NCBI RefSeq assembly: GCF_000757885.1
Contig: NZ_JQCR01000003.1
Span: 806,001 to 870,000, forward strand
Direction: 5' to 3'
Source: Paenibacillus wynnii
GTDB lineage: Bacteria; Bacillota; Bacilli; Paenibacillales; Paenibacillaceae
DNA: 64,000 nt
The position numbers and the translations under genes were made by a program. The notes under the pieces are model-generated. The model ran no database searches. It worked only from the letters and a program-made list of their open reading frames with translations, and was not told the origin of the DNA. The first letter of the stretch is position 1, and each line of letters starts with the position of its first letter. Below, one piece after another: positions 7,818 through 17,907 of this stretch.

Positions 7818-8790
7818 TGCCATGGGCGGGGACAACGCTCCTGAATGCAACGTAGAGGGTGCGTTGTCCGCGGCCGCGGAATGGAAAGATACAGAAATCG
7901 TGCTCGTCGGTGACGAAGCAAGATTAGAGCCGCTTCTGAAGAATAAACCGTCCAATGTGACGGTGCGCCATGCAGGAGATGTTATAAGTTCCGATGAAGA
8001 ACCTGTAAAGGCAGTACGTCGTAAGAAGGATTCATCCATGGTTGTCGCCGGACGAATGGTACGTGAAGGTGAAGCGGATGCGATGATATCCTCCGGTAAT
8101 ACAGGCGCCCTGATGACAACGGGATTACTTATTGTCGGAAGAATGGAAGGGATAGAGCGTCCGGCTCTGGCCCCGATGATTCCGACACTGGATGACGTAG
8201 GTGTGCTGGCACTTGATCTGGGTGCTAATATGGATGCAAAGCCGCAGCACTTGGCACAATATGCGCTGATGGGCAGCATCTACCGTAATAAAGTGCATGG
8301 CATAGCCAAACCCCGTGTGGGATTGCTTAACGTAGGTACGGAGCCTGGTAAGGGCAACGAGCTGACTAAGGAAGCTTACCCGCTTCTGGAAGCTTTACCT
8401 GGTATTCATTTTGTCGGTAATGTAGAAGCTCGGGATGTACTGACGGGTAACTGCGATGTATTGGTGTGTGACGGCTTCGCAGGCAACATTCTGCTTAAGA
8501 CGCTAGAAGGTACCGCGGGAGCCATGTTTGCTTTGCTGAAAGAACAATTCAGTATGTCGCTTAAGACCAAACTTGGTGCAGCAATGCTTATGCCTCAACT
8601 AAGAGCTTTAAAAGGTAAGATGGATTACAAAGAGCATGGAGGAGCGCCACTGCTGGGGCTTAGCGGTTTGGTAGTGAAGGGTCACGGTTCCTCAGACGGC
8701 AATGCCGTTAAAAATGCAGTCAGACAAGCGCGAATTGCGCTTCAAGCCAATCTGGTAGCAAGCATATCCAAGGAAATTAGCGGGAAGTGA
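7801..8790 (+). CDS. plsX: Phosphate acyltransferase PlsX
   Basis: Converts acyl-ACP to acyl-phosphate, the donor for PlsY in phosphatidic acid synthesis; peripheral on the membrane. N-terminus RIAIDAMGGDNAP is diagnostic. SSGNTGALM near residue 100 and the glycine-rich GLSGLVVKGHGSSDGNAVKNAV C-terminus also match. 329 residues, usual length. The GTG start overlaps fapR. Standard second gene of the fapR-plsX-fab operon. Confidence 0.95.
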   Translation: MRIAIDAMGGDNAPECNVEGALSAAAEWKDTEIVLVGDEARLEPLLKNKPSNVTVRHAGDVISSDEEPVKAVRRKKDSSMVVAGRMVREGEADAMISSGNTGALMTTGLLIVGRMEGIERPALAPMIPTLDDVGVLALDLGANMDAKPQHLAQYALMGSIYRNKVHGIAKPRVGLLNVGTEPGKGNELTKEAYPLLEALPGIHFVGNVEARDVLTGNCDVLVCDGFAGNILLKTLEGTAGAMFALLKEQFSMSLKTKLGAAMLMPQLRALKGKMDYKEHGGAPLLGLSGLVVKGHGSSDGNAVKNAVRQARIALQANLVASISKEISGK

Positions 8791-8798
8791 GTGACAAT

Positions 8799-9791
8799 AT
8801 GAAACGACAATTACTGCCGGTTGGAATCATCGGTACAGGCAAATACGTGCCTGAGAGAATTTTAACCAATGCGGATCTAGAAAAAATGGTAGATACAAAT
8901 GATGAATGGATCGTAAGCCGAACCGGTATTCGGGAGCGCCATATCGCTGCTCCACATGAAGCAACCTCTGATCTTTGTTATGAGGCTTCGCTCAAAGCGT
9001 TGGAGTCTGCAGGTATGAAACCTGAGGACTTGGATCTTATTATTGTGGCAACAGTTACACCTGATAGTACGGTACCTTCTACAGCCTGTATCCTGCAGGA
9101 TAAGTTGGGAGCGAAAGGTGCTGCTGCGTTTGACTTGTCCGCGGCCTGTTCGGGCTTTGTATACGGTCTGGCGACGGCAGTTGGCTTCATTCAGAACGGC
9201 ATGTACAAAAACGCGCTAATCATTGGTGCGGACACTTTGTCACGTATTACTGACTACACCGACCGTAACACCTGTGTGTTGTTCGGTGACGGTGCTGGTG
9301 CTGTCATCATTGGTGAAGTGCCTGAAGGACGTGGATTTCAGTCCTTTGACCTTGGAGCTGAAGGTGCTGGCGGCAACCTCCTGAAGGTAGAAGCCGGAGG
9401 TTCACGTCTCCCTGCTTCTCAGGAGACTGTTGAAGGGAAGAAGCATTACATAAACATGAACGGAACCGAAGTATTTAAGTTCGCAGTTCGGGTTATGGGT
9501 ACAGCAACCGAGAAAGTGCTTACGAAAGCGGGTATCGGTAAAGAAGATATTGATCTGTTTGTACCTCACCAAGCGAACATTCGTATTATTCAATCCGCTA
9601 TGCAGCGGCTTAATCTTTCTCCGGATAAATGCGTAATCAATGTGGACAAATACGCCAACACTTCGGCAGCTTCCATTCCGCTTGCACTGGTTGAAGCTTC
9701 GGAACAGGGTCGCATGAAGGAAGGCGACACCATTCTAATGGTAGGCTTCGGCGGTGGACTCACTTGGGGTGCCACTGTACTGATCTGGTAG
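8799..9791 (+). CDS. fabH: Beta-ketoacyl-ACP synthase III
   Basis: Initiates fatty acid synthesis by condensing an acyl-CoA primer with malonyl-ACP. The Cys-His-Asn triad is visible: cysteine in SAACSGFVYG (about residue 115), histidine in PHQANIRI and asparagine in KYANTSAASIP. The N-terminal GIIGTGKYVPERILTNADLEKM is typical. I chose ATG 8799; GTG 8787 overlapping the plsX stop is an alternative with a poorer ribosome site. 330 residues. In Gram-positives with branched membranes FabH prefers branched primers; not deducible here. Confidence 0.94.
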   Translation: MKRQLLPVGIIGTGKYVPERILTNADLEKMVDTNDEWIVSRTGIRERHIAAPHEATSDLCYEASLKALESAGMKPEDLDLIIVATVTPDSTVPSTACILQDKLGAKGAAAFDLSAACSGFVYGLATAVGFIQNGMYKNALIIGADTLSRITDYTDRNTCVLFGDGAGAVIIGEVPEGRGFQSFDLGAEGAGGNLLKVEAGGSRLPASQETVEGKKHYINMNGTEVFKFAVRVMGTATEKVLTKAGIGKEDIDLFVPHQANIRIIQSAMQRLNLSPDKCVINVDKYANTSAASIPLALVEASEQGRMKEGDTILMVGFGGGLTWGATVLIW

Positions 9792-9826
9792 AATAACTCA
9801 CTTGCAGCAAAGGGGAATATAACAGG

Positions 9827-10750
9827 ATGGGTAAAATAGCATTTGTCTTTCCCGGGCAAGGGGCTCAAGCAGTCGGCATGGGTAAGGATATATTTGATGC
9901 ATTGCCGCAATGTCGTGCGGTATTTGAGAAGGGTGATGAAGTACTTGGTTTTCCACTGAGCACTCTTATCTTTGAAGGACCTGAAAGTGATTTGAAACAA
10001 ACGGTAAACACGCAACCGGCACTGCTCACAGCAAGTACTGCTTATTTAACAGCATTGCAGGATCTGGGGATTAAACCGGATTATGTGGCTGGTCACAGTC
10101 TGGGTGAATATAGTGCGCTTGTAGCGGCAGGGGTGCTGTCTTACGAGGATGCAGTCAGTCTTGTGCGTATGCGCGGACGTTTTATGGAAGAAGCTGTACC
10201 GGGCGGTACAGGAGCGATGGCTGCTGTTCTGGGTGCAGAGCGGGACGCACTTGCAGAGTTATGTCGTAGTGTTTCTGAGACCAGCGGTCCCGTGGAATTG
10301 GCCAACGTCAACTGCCCCGGTCAAATCGTAGTCTCCGGTTCACAGGACGGTGTTAACGGTGTTGTGCAGCGTGTGAAAGAAGCTGGCGGCAAACGCGCCA
10401 TTCCGCTTGAAGTCAGTGGACCCTTTCATTCTTCATTGATGAAGGAAGCTGCTGATCGTCTTGCAGAAGAGCTTAAGAAAGTAACCTTCCATACACCTTC
10501 TGTACCGGTTGTGGTGAATGTAACGGCAGCACCGGTCACTGATCCTGAAGAGATTCGTGAGCTTCTGGTGCGTCAGGTCTATTCACCTGTATTGTGGCAG
10601 GACAGTGTAGAGTGGTTGATTGCTGACGGTGTGGACACCTTTGTAGAGATAGGCTCCGGAAGCGTCCTTACGGGTCTTATACGCAAAATTGACAAAAGTG
10701 TTAAGCTGATCAACATCAACAGTCTGGAAAGTGCCCAAACGGCATTGTAG
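9827..10750 (+). CDS. fabD: Malonyl-CoA-ACP transacylase
   Basis: Loads malonyl groups onto ACP. N-terminal FVFPGQGAQAVGMGKD, active-site serine in GHSLGEYSALVAAG (about residue 90), and catalytic histidine in SGPFHSSLM (about residue 200). 307 residues. AAGGGG lies upstream of ATG 9827. It follows fabH by 35 bp and precedes fabG, the classic order. Confidence 0.95.
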   Translation: MGKIAFVFPGQGAQAVGMGKDIFDALPQCRAVFEKGDEVLGFPLSTLIFEGPESDLKQTVNTQPALLTASTAYLTALQDLGIKPDYVAGHSLGEYSALVAAGVLSYEDAVSLVRMRGRFMEEAVPGGTGAMAAVLGAERDALAELCRSVSETSGPVELANVNCPGQIVVSGSQDGVNGVVQRVKEAGGKRAIPLEVSGPFHSSLMKEAADRLAEELKKVTFHTPSVPVVVNVTAAPVTDPEEIRELLVRQVYSPVLWQDSVEWLIADGVDTFVEIGSGSVLTGLIRKIDKSVKLININSLESAQTAL

Positions 10751-10806
10751 GGCTTGAAGCTCGATGTCTAGGTAGTATAGACATGATTATGAAAGGGGAT
10801 TAAACA

Positions 10807-11556
10807 ATGTTCTCAGGATTACGGGGCCAAACGGCTCTTGTTACCGGAGCTTCCCGCGGCATTGGCCGCAGCATTGCTTTGGAATTGGCCAAGCATGGTG
10901 TTAAGGTAGCCGTGAACTATGCCGGCAGTGAAGAAGCAGCGAAGGAAACCGTTGCGCGTATTGTAGAACTTGGCTCGGAGGGTATCGCTCTTCGAGGCAA
11001 TGTCGGTAAAAGTGATCAGGCGGAGAATCTCGTAAAAGAGACCTTGAATGCTTGGGGCCGAATTGACATACTCGTAAATAACGCCGGAATTACCCGTGAT
11101 AATCTAATCATGCGTATGAAAGAGGAAGAATTTGATCAGGTTATCGAGACGAATCTGAAAGGCGTGTTCAATTGTTTGAAGTCCGTCACACGCCCTATGA
11201 TGAAGCAGCGTTATGGCCGTATAATCAACATTTCCTCTGTTGTAGGTGTAACAGGAAATCCGGGCCAGTCGAACTATTCAGCAGCTAAAGCGGGGATTAT
11301 CGGTTTGACCAAATCGGCGGCTCGTGAGCTTTCTTCACGCGGCATTACAGTGAATTGTATTGCCCCGGGCTTTATCGATACCGATATGACGCGTGAGTTG
11401 TCCGAGGAAGTTCGCGCCGGACTGGTACAGGGGATTCCTTTAGCCAGACTAGGGCGTCCGGAAGATATTGCAATGTCTGCAGTGTTCCTTGCCTCTGACG
11501 GAGCCGCCTACATGACCGGCCAGACACTTCACGTGGATGGCGGCATGTACATGTAA
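10807..11556 (+). CDS. fabG: 3-oxoacyl-ACP reductase FabG
   Basis: NADPH-dependent SDR for the first reduction of the elongation cycle. [12 protein letters not shown] cofactor loop at about residue 13, [14 protein letters not shown], catalytic serine in INISSVVG and Tyr-Lys in YSAAKAG (about 153-157). C-terminus [19 protein letters not shown] is the FabG form, distinguishing it from the SDR at 22768. 249 residues. AAAGGGG precedes ATG. Confidence 0.95.
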   Translation: MFSGLRGQTALVTGASRGIGRSIALELAKHGVKVAVNYAGSEEAAKETVARIVELGSEGIALRGNVGKSDQAENLVKETLNAWGRIDILVNNAGITRDNLIMRMKEEEFDQVIETNLKGVFNCLKSVTRPMMKQRYGRIINISSVVGVTGNPGQSNYSAAKAGIIGLTKSAARELSSRGITVNCIAPGFIDTDMTRELSEEVRAGLVQGIPLARLGRPEDIAMSAVFLASDGAAYMTGQTLHVDGGMYM

Positions 11557-11678
11557 TTATTATCGTTGTGATTTAACCGGGATTTAGCAGGGGTTGAGGT
11601 TAGCTAGAAAGCGTTTTTTACGCTCTATGGTATTTTGACCCCATATCTCGTATAATACCAAAGGAGGAGGTGAACCGG

Positions 11679-11912
11679 ATGTCCGATGTATTGGAGCGTG
11701 TAACACGCATTGTCATCGACCGCTTAGGCGCCGATGAAGCTGAGGTAACATTAGAAGCGTCTTTCAAAGATGATTTAGGTGCTGATTCTCTTGATGTAGT
11801 AGAATTGGTTATGGAATTGGAAGATGAATTCGATATGGAAATCTCTGATGAAGATGCAGAGAAGATTACTACCGTAGGTGAAGTTGTGAAGTATGTACAA
11901 TCTCATACCTAA
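11679..11912 (+). CDS. acpP: Acyl carrier protein
   Basis: A 77-residue acidic carrier protein with the phosphopantetheine attachment serine in [16 protein letters not shown] (DSL motif, about residue 37). AAGGAGGAGG (11661-11670) lies 8 nt before ATG 11679, which is preferred over the GTG at 11670 that falls in the ribosome site. A TATAAT at 11651-11656 suggests an extra promoter in the 122-bp gap after fabG, consistent with the high ACP demand, but no good -35 was found. Confidence 0.96.
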   Translation: MSDVLERVTRIVIDRLGADEAEVTLEASFKDDLGADSLDVVELVMELEDEFDMEISDEDAEKITTVGEVVKYVQSHT

Positions 11913-11921
11913 GTTGTGATT

Positions 11922-11955
11922 AAAAGTCCCGTACCTGTAAGGGCGGGGCTTTCTC
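11922..11955 (+). terminator. Probable terminator after acpP
   Basis: AAAGTCCCG (11923-11931) pairs with CGGGGCTTT (11944-11952) and runs into TTTCTCCTC; T-run weak. Confidence 0.6.
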
Positions 11956-12123
11956 CTCATTTTTACAGTGATAACGATATACCGTGAGGTGCGTTCGCGC
12001 ACCTTTATAGGGGAAATAACAGAACCGCGGTCAGCTATGATAACGTGGTGACTGAATATTATATAGTAGTATTTTCACACAACAATTTAAGTCTAAGAAC
12101 TTAACAGCTTATAGGTGAGGTGA

Positions 12124-13368
12124 ATGTCATTGAGTCATAGAGTGGTTGTTACAGGTATGGGAGTGGTGACTTCGCTGGGTAAAGATTTGGAAACGTTTTG
12201 GGACAACCTGATGAATGGGAAGTCTGGCGTATCCTTAGTTGAAGCCTTCGATGTCAGCGACTATACAACACAAATCGCATCTTCCGTTAAGGATTTTGAT
12301 GCTGAGGAGCGTTTCGGACGTAAGGAAGCCCGCAAGATGGACCGTTTTGTACAGTTCGCAGTTGCTGCAGGTGAAGAAGCCTTGAAAGACAGCGGTCTTA
12401 CGATTGGTGAAGATATTGATGCGGAAAGAATCGGCGTATCGGTCGGTTCCGGTATCGGTGGACTTGGAACTTGGGAAGACCAGCACAATCTGCTTTTGGA
12501 AAAGGGACCTAAGCGTGTCAGCCCATTCTTCATTCCAATGATGATTGCGAATATGGGTTCTGGCCAACTGTCCATTAACCTGGGCGCTAAAGGTCCTAAC
12601 ACAACACAAGTAACGGCCTGTGCAACAGGAAGTCATTCTATTGGTGAATCCTATCGTTTTATCCAACGCGGAGATGCAGACGCAATGATCTGCGGTGGAG
12701 CAGAAGCAACGATTCGTCCGACAGGTATGGCAGGTTTCTGTGCAATGAGAGCAATGTCAACACGCAACGAGGAGCCTGAAAAGGCCAGCCGTCCGTTTGA
12801 CGTTGACCGTGATGGTTTTGTAATGGGAGAAGGCGCCGGTATACTGGTGCTGGAATCGCTGGAACACGCGGAGAAACGCGGTGCGCGAATTTATGCCGAG
12901 GTTATTGGATATGGTCTTAGTGGTGATGCTCATCACATGACAGAACCAGATCCGGACGGAGCCGCACGCTGTATGAAGATGGCCATTCGTGATGCTGGAA
13001 TTACTCCAGAAGAGATCGATTATATTAATGCGCACGGAACTTCGACACCTGTCGGCGACAGATCGGAAACGATTGCTGTTAAGAAGGCGTTGGGAGATCA
13101 TGCGTACAAAGTAGCCATTAGCTCCACGAAGTCTATGACAGGACATTTACTGGGAGCAGCCGGTGGTGTAGAAGCTATCATCTGTGGATTGTCGTTGCAA
13201 AAGGGTATGATCGCACCAACGATCAACTTGGACAACCAGGATCCGGAGTGTGACCTGGATTATGTTCCGAATGTTCCGCGTAAAGCAGATTTGAACATTG
13301 TGATGTCCAACTCCTTTGGTTTTGGGGGACATAACGCAACTGTCATCTTGAAAAAATTCAATCAGTAA
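12124..13368 (+). CDS. fabF: Beta-ketoacyl-ACP synthase II
   Basis: Elongating condensing enzyme. N-terminal [14 protein letters not shown], active-site cysteine in [11 protein letters not shown] (about residue 164), histidines in [11 protein letters not shown] and [15 protein letters not shown] (about 304 and 341), and C-terminal [16 protein letters not shown]. 414 residues. GGTGAGG lies 5 nt before ATG. It sits after a 211-bp gap with a terminator-like hairpin, so it may have its own promoter. Confidence 0.95.
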   Translation: MSLSHRVVVTGMGVVTSLGKDLETFWDNLMNGKSGVSLVEAFDVSDYTTQIASSVKDFDAEERFGRKEARKMDRFVQFAVAAGEEALKDSGLTIGEDIDAERIGVSVGSGIGGLGTWEDQHNLLLEKGPKRVSPFFIPMMIANMGSGQLSINLGAKGPNTTQVTACATGSHSIGESYRFIQRGDADAMICGGAEATIRPTGMAGFCAMRAMSTRNEEPEKASRPFDVDRDGFVMGEGAGILVLESLEHAEKRGARIYAEVIGYGLSGDAHHMTEPDPDGAARCMKMAIRDAGITPEEIDYINAHGTSTPVGDRSETIAVKKALGDHAYKVAISSTKSMTGHLLGAAGGVEAIICGLSLQKGMIAPTINLDNQDPECDLDYVPNVPRKADLNIVMSNSFGFGGHNATVILKKFNQ

Positions 13369-13381
13369 GGGGACCGTGCTT

Positions 13382-14086
13382 TTGAATGGAGATCTGAAGC
13401 AATTACAAATTCAACTTCAAATCCAATTTCACGATTCTGTGTTGCTGAAGCAGGCCTTTACCCATGCATCATATGTGAACGAACACCGTTTTAACCAGCA
13501 TCAGGACAATGAACGTCTAGAGTTTCTAGGTGACGCTGTCCTGGAGCTAACGGTTTCTGAATATTTGTACAATCTATTGCCGGATCGCCCGGAAGGCGAA
13601 TTAACCAAATTGCGGGCTGCCATTGTGTGCGAGCCCTCATTGGTCAAATTCGCTGAAACGTTGGGCTTCGGCCAATATGTACTGCTGGGCAAAGGGGAAG
13701 AACTAACGGGCGGACGTACCCGCCCTGCCCTGCTTGCTGATGTGTTCGAATCTTTCGTGGGAGCGCTTTATCTGGATCAAGGCCTGGAAGCAGCACGCAG
13801 GTTCCTGAACAACCATGTATTTCCGCTTGTAGAAACGGATGGTAAGCTGCAAATGCAGATGACTGATTTCAAGACAGAGCTGCAGGAGCTGGTTCAGCAT
13901 CACGGCTTGGGTACTCTGGAATACCGGATCATTGAAGAACGAGGACCCGCGCACGAGCGTGAATTCGTGTCAGAGGTGTATATGGCTAGTCGTTCATTAG
14001 GACGCGGCAGCGGTCGTTCCAAGAAAGAAGCTGAGCAGCAGGCAGCTGCGGCGGCGTTATTGCACCTGAAGGAAGATGGAGTCTGA
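13382..14086 (+). CDS. rnc: Ribonuclease III
   Basis: Double-stranded-RNA endonuclease for rRNA maturation. RNase III signature [20 protein letters not shown] near residue 45, second metal-site region [16 protein letters not shown] near 115, and a C-terminal dsRNA-binding domain (about 155-230) ending [20 protein letters not shown]. Two starts compete: GTG 13376 (3 nt after AAGGGG) and TTG 13382 (9 nt); the latter is chosen for spacing. Located 13 bp after fabF and before smc, as in most Bacillales. Confidence 0.94.
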   Translation: MNGDLKQLQIQLQIQFHDSVLLKQAFTHASYVNEHRFNQHQDNERLEFLGDAVLELTVSEYLYNLLPDRPEGELTKLRAAIVCEPSLVKFAETLGFGQYVLLGKGEELTGGRTRPALLADVFESFVGALYLDQGLEAARRFLNNHVFPLVETDGKLQMQMTDFKTELQELVQHHGLGTLEYRIIEERGPAHEREFVSEVYMASRSLGRGSGRSKKEAEQQAAAAALLHLKEDGV

Positions 14087-14121
14087 GAACATATGATGGT
14101 TAAGGTAGAAGGTTTGAAGAG

Positions 14122-14187
14122 AAGAGCAACAATGGTCAAGGTGCCGAACGTATGGGCGGAATCTTGACTGCTGCTGCTCTTTTTTTA
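14122..14187 (+). terminator. Rho-independent terminator after rnc
   Basis: Long hairpin: AAGAGCA (14122-14128) with TGCTCTT (14175-14181), inner GGTCAAG/CTTGAC pairing, then a run of T. It separates fabF-rnc from smc. Confidence 0.75.
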
Positions 14188-14265
14188 AATAAGTAAGCTT
14201 AGATTAATGCATACAAATGGCAGGTAATACTGTGCTTTCTTGCATGCCAACGGGACTTAACGCTA

Positions 14266-14274
14266 TGGTATAAT
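14266..14274 (+). promoter_or_regulatory. Extended -10 promoter of smc
   Basis: TGGTATAAT is an extended -10 element 25 bp before the smc ATG; no convincing -35 at standard distance. Confidence 0.55.
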
Positions 14275-14298
14275 GTGGTCAGAGGTGAGTGACGAGTT

Positions 14299-17200
14299 AT
14301 GTTTTTAAAACGGATCGAGCTAGCAGGATTTAAATCATTTGCCGACAAAACGGAAATGGAATTTGTGCGCGGCATTACAGCAGTAGTTGGGCCTAATGGC
14401 AGCGGCAAGAGCAATATTTCTGACGGCATACGCTGGGTACTCGGCGAACAAAGCGCCAAGTCGCTCCGGGGCGGCAAAATGGAGGATATTATTTTTGCCG
14501 GAAGCGATTCCCGTAAAGCAGTGAATTATGGTGAAGTCTCACTGACATTGGATAATGCGGATCATGCATTGCCGCTTGATTTCAGTGAAGTGACTGTGAC
14601 TCGCCGTGTTCATCGCAGTGGAGATAGTGAATACTTGATCAATAAACAATCCTGCCGTCTGAAAGATATCACAGAGCTGTTTATGGATACGGGTATCGGA
14701 CGTGAGGCTTATTCCATTATTGGACAAGGTCGGATCGAAGAAATACTGAGTACCCGCTCTGAGGATCGGCGAGGTATATTTGAAGAGGCCTCCGGGATTG
14801 TAAAATATAAATCACGCAAAAAAGAGGCCGGGCGCAAGTTGGATGACACGGAGCAAAATCTGCTTCGTATTCACGATCTGATAACGGAACTTGAGGATCA
14901 GGTAGGACCGCTGAAGGAACAATCCGAGAAGGCAATCCGTTACAAGGAACTGCGTGAACAGCTGAAGCATCTGGAGATTTCGGTATATGTGCATCAGATT
15001 GAAGGCATTCATACCGCCTGGCAGACGGGCAACGCGCAGCTTGAAACGTTGCGTAACGAACAGCTGGAGCTGTCAACGGTGGTATCTGCACATGATGCCA
15101 AACTAGAAAGCGGCCGATCAGCGCTGCGTCAACTTGAGGAACAAATTGAGAAGCTGCAGGAAGAGCTGCTGCGATACAGTGAGTCCTATGAGAAAAGCGA
15201 GGGCTATGGAGAACTCCTGAAAGAACGTCGGCGTAATCTGGAGAATAATCGGGAGCAACTGCTGCAGACTCTAGGCTCTGTTGGGGAACGGTCAGCTGAT
15301 CGGTTGCGGGAGCTAACTGAGCTGGAGTCCAAGCTTGAGCATTCGCAAGCAGCATTGAAGACGTTGCGGGAACAATTAGCTCTGGAAGAGACCCGGTTAG
15401 AAGGCGTAGCAGATGGAATTAGCCAAAGCCGTGAAGAGAAGCTGAAGAGTGCGCTCTTGGAGCTTATGAATCTCATGGCCCAGGCACGAAATGAAATTCG
15501 TTATGCAGATCAGCAGAAGGAAACCCTGGAACGAAGAATGAGCCGCAGTGAAGAAGAGGGCGACAAATGGACAATACGTCAAGCGGAGCTGTTAGCATCT
15601 CAGAAGTCACTAAAGGACAAGATCACTTTATTGGGTCAGGAGCTTAGTGACTTACGCAACGGCTATATCACGGAAAGCGGACAATCAGGCACCCGGCAAA
15701 AACTGTTAGAAGAAACCCAGTCAGGTCTCCGCAAGTGGGAGCAGAAACGCGAAGCACAAGTATCCCGGCATGAGACCATGAAGGAAATGCAGGATGACTT
15801 TGACGGCTTCATGCTTGGTGTCAAGGAAGTCTTAAAGGGTTCGCGTAAAGGACAGCTTCAAGGTGTACATGGTGCAGTTGCTGAATTGATTGCCGTTCCA
15901 GAAAAACTGGAGATGGCGGTAGAAACGGCACTGGGAGCAGCTCTACAGCATGTTGTTATGGATAACGAATCCGTTTCCCGGCAAGCGATTGCTTTCTTGA
16001 AGCAACGTCAGCTTGGACGAGCTACCTTCCTTCCGTTGGACGTTATTCGTCCTAGACAGATTACCGGCAGCGATCGGGGATTGGTTGAAGGTGCGGACGG
16101 TTTTGTAGGTATCGGTTCAGAACTCGTAAATTATGAAGATAAATATTCAGGTATTATAGGCAGTTTGCTGGGCAATGTTGTTATTGCGGAAAGTCTGGAG
16201 CAAGCGAATAAGATTGCTGCGAGATGCCAGTACAGGTTCCGGGTTGTCACATTGGAAGGCGATGTTGTTAATGCCGGGGGTTCAATGACCGGAGGTAGCC
16301 AGCACAAGAAAAACAATAGTCTTCTAAGCCGTAAACGCCAGCTGGATCAACTGAGTAGTGAAATTGCCGAGAGCGAACGTCAAATCACTAAGCTGAAGCA
16401 AGGAATGGTCAAGCTTCGTGAAGAGCAAGAGAGCGCTGCAGAGAAGATGGAGCAGCTGCGTCGTGACGGGGATGAGAAACGCCTCGAAGAGCAGCGGGTA
16501 ACCGGGGATCTGAAGCAGCTTGAGCAGGAACTTCGTCACGTTCTTGAACAAGTCGAAAGTGCAGGATTGGCACGGAGTGGCTTCGAGAGCGAGGTTCGCG
16601 GATTAGATGAGGCCCGTGCTCAGGCAGTTGCAGAGCTTGCGCGTCTGGAAAGTGAAGAGAAAAAAGCTCACGAGGATATCCGAAATGCTGAATCAGCACG
16701 GAAGGCCAGTGAAAATGAGAAAGAAGAGCTCCAAGGCAAGCTGACTAGCATGATGGTTGCAGAAGGCAAGCTGGATCAGGAGATCTTTTCACTGGAAGAA
16801 CAGCTGCGGCGTATGCGTCAGGATGCAGGATCACAGGATAAGGAGCTTCGTCAAAGCCGCAATCTGTTGAATACAATTGAACAGGATCTGGCTACGAATG
16901 CTGCTGAAGCGGTTAAGCAGAAAGAAGACTTGAACAGTTATCTTCTTAAAAAGGAAGGAACGGCCAGCGCTCTTGACTATAGTCGGGCAGAAAGGGCTGC
17001 CCTGTCACGCAAACTGGAATTGGAAGAAGGCGAAACAAAGGATCAGCGTCAAGCTTTGAGATCCGTTGAAGACCGGCTGCGCAGTACAGAAGTATCTGTA
17101 GGAAGACTGGACGTGGAGCTGGATAATATTTTGCGCAAGCTCAGCGATGATTACGAATTGAGCTATGAATTAGCCAAGCAAAGATATCCCGTTCCTGAGG

Positions 17201-17868
17201 ATGTTCCTGCGGCTCAAGCAGATGTCCAAAGGTTGAAACGCAGTATCTCTGCGCTCGGAGAGGTCAATCTCGGTGCTATTGAGGAGTATCAGCGTGTACA
17301 TGAGCGGTTTTCATTTCTCAGTGAGCAGAAGGATGACTTGGTAGAAGCTAAAACAACGCTGTATCACGTGATTCGTGAAATGGAAGAAGAAATGTCCAAG
17401 CGCTTTAAGCAGACATTTGACGCTATCCGCCGCGAATTTGGGACGGTATTCTCCAAACTGTTCGGCGGTGGCAGAGCTGATCTTATGCTGTTAGATCCAG
17501 ACAATATGCTCGATACCGGTATTGATATCGTCGCTCAGCCTCCGGGCAAAAAACTGCAAAACCTGCAGCTGTTATCCGGTGGAGAACGGGCGCTTACAGC
17601 CATGGCCTTGTTATTTGCCATTTTGCAGGTGAAGCCGGTTCCGTTCTGTGTGCTTGATGAAGTAGAAGCGGCGCTGGATGAGGCGAACGTGGTTCGTTTT
17701 GCTCAATATCTGCGTGAATTTTCTGAACAGACGCAATTCATCGTGGTTACGCACCGTAAAGGGACCATGGAAGAAGCGGATGTTCTGTATGGGGTAACCA
17801 TGGAAGAAGGCGGGGTATCGAAGCTCGTCTCCGTAAGGCTTGAGGATGATGAAGCAGAGATTGCGTAG
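14299..17868 (+). CDS. smc: Chromosome segregation protein SMC
   Basis: 1189 residues, the full length of a bacterial SMC ATPase of the condensin complex with ScpA/ScpB. Walker A GPNGSGKS at residues 31-38. Long coiled coils at about 170-500 and 680-1020, a hinge between about 505 and 670 with glycine-rich NAGGSMTGGS near its end, and C-terminal ABC signature LLSGGERALTAMALL followed by Walker B FCVLDEVEAALDE. Start ATG 14299 behind GAGGTGA. Followed 24 bp later by ftsY. Confidence 0.97.
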   Translation: MFLKRIELAGFKSFADKTEMEFVRGITAVVGPNGSGKSNISDGIRWVLGEQSAKSLRGGKMEDIIFAGSDSRKAVNYGEVSLTLDNADHALPLDFSEVTVTRRVHRSGDSEYLINKQSCRLKDITELFMDTGIGREAYSIIGQGRIEEILSTRSEDRRGIFEEASGIVKYKSRKKEAGRKLDDTEQNLLRIHDLITELEDQVGPLKEQSEKAIRYKELREQLKHLEISVYVHQIEGIHTAWQTGNAQLETLRNEQLELSTVVSAHDAKLESGRSALRQLEEQIEKLQEELLRYSESYEKSEGYGELLKERRRNLENNREQLLQTLGSVGERSADRLRELTELESKLEHSQAALKTLREQLALEETRLEGVADGISQSREEKLKSALLELMNLMAQARNEIRYADQQKETLERRMSRSEEEGDKWTIRQAELLASQKSLKDKITLLGQELSDLRNGYITESGQSGTRQKLLEETQSGLRKWEQKREAQVSRHETMKEMQDDFDGFMLGVKEVLKGSRKGQLQGVHGAVAELIAVPEKLEMAVETALGAALQHVVMDNESVSRQAIAFLKQRQLGRATFLPLDVIRPRQITGSDRGLVEGADGFVGIGSELVNYEDKYSGIIGSLLGNVVIAESLEQANKIAARCQYRFRVVTLEGDVVNAGGSMTGGSQHKKNNSLLSRKRQLDQLSSEIAESERQITKLKQGMVKLREEQESAAEKMEQLRRDGDEKRLEEQRVTGDLKQLEQELRHVLEQVESAGLARSGFESEVRGLDEARAQAVAELARLESEEKKAHEDIRNAESARKASENEKEELQGKLTSMMVAEGKLDQEIFSLEEQLRRMRQDAGSQDKELRQSRNLLNTIEQDLATNAAEAVKQKEDLNSYLLKKEGTASALDYSRAERAALSRKLELEEGETKDQRQALRSVEDRLRSTEVSVGRLDVELDNILRKLSDDYELSYELAKQRYPVPEDVPAAQADVQRLKRSISALGEVNLGAIEEYQRVHERFSFLSEQKDDLVEAKTTLYHVIREMEEEMSKRFKQTFDAIRREFGTVFSKLFGGGRADLMLLDPDNMLDTGIDIVAQPPGKKLQNLQLLSGGERALTAMALLFAILQVKPVPFCVLDEVEAALDEANVVRFAQYLREFSEQTQFIVVTHRKGTMEEADVLYGVTMEEGGVSKLVSVRLEDDEAEIA

Positions 17869-17907
17869 CCTATTATAAATGATTTTGTTGGAGTGGAGGG
17901 AACGATT

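Noticed and set aside
7452..8279. 275-codon minus-strand ORF opposite fapR/plsX
   Set aside because: Shadow of plsX; low-complexity serine/threonine-rich translation and no initiation signals.
14717..15355. 212-codon minus-strand ORF opposite smc
   Set aside because: Antisense shadow of the smc coiled-coil region, no ribosome site and no recognisable domain.
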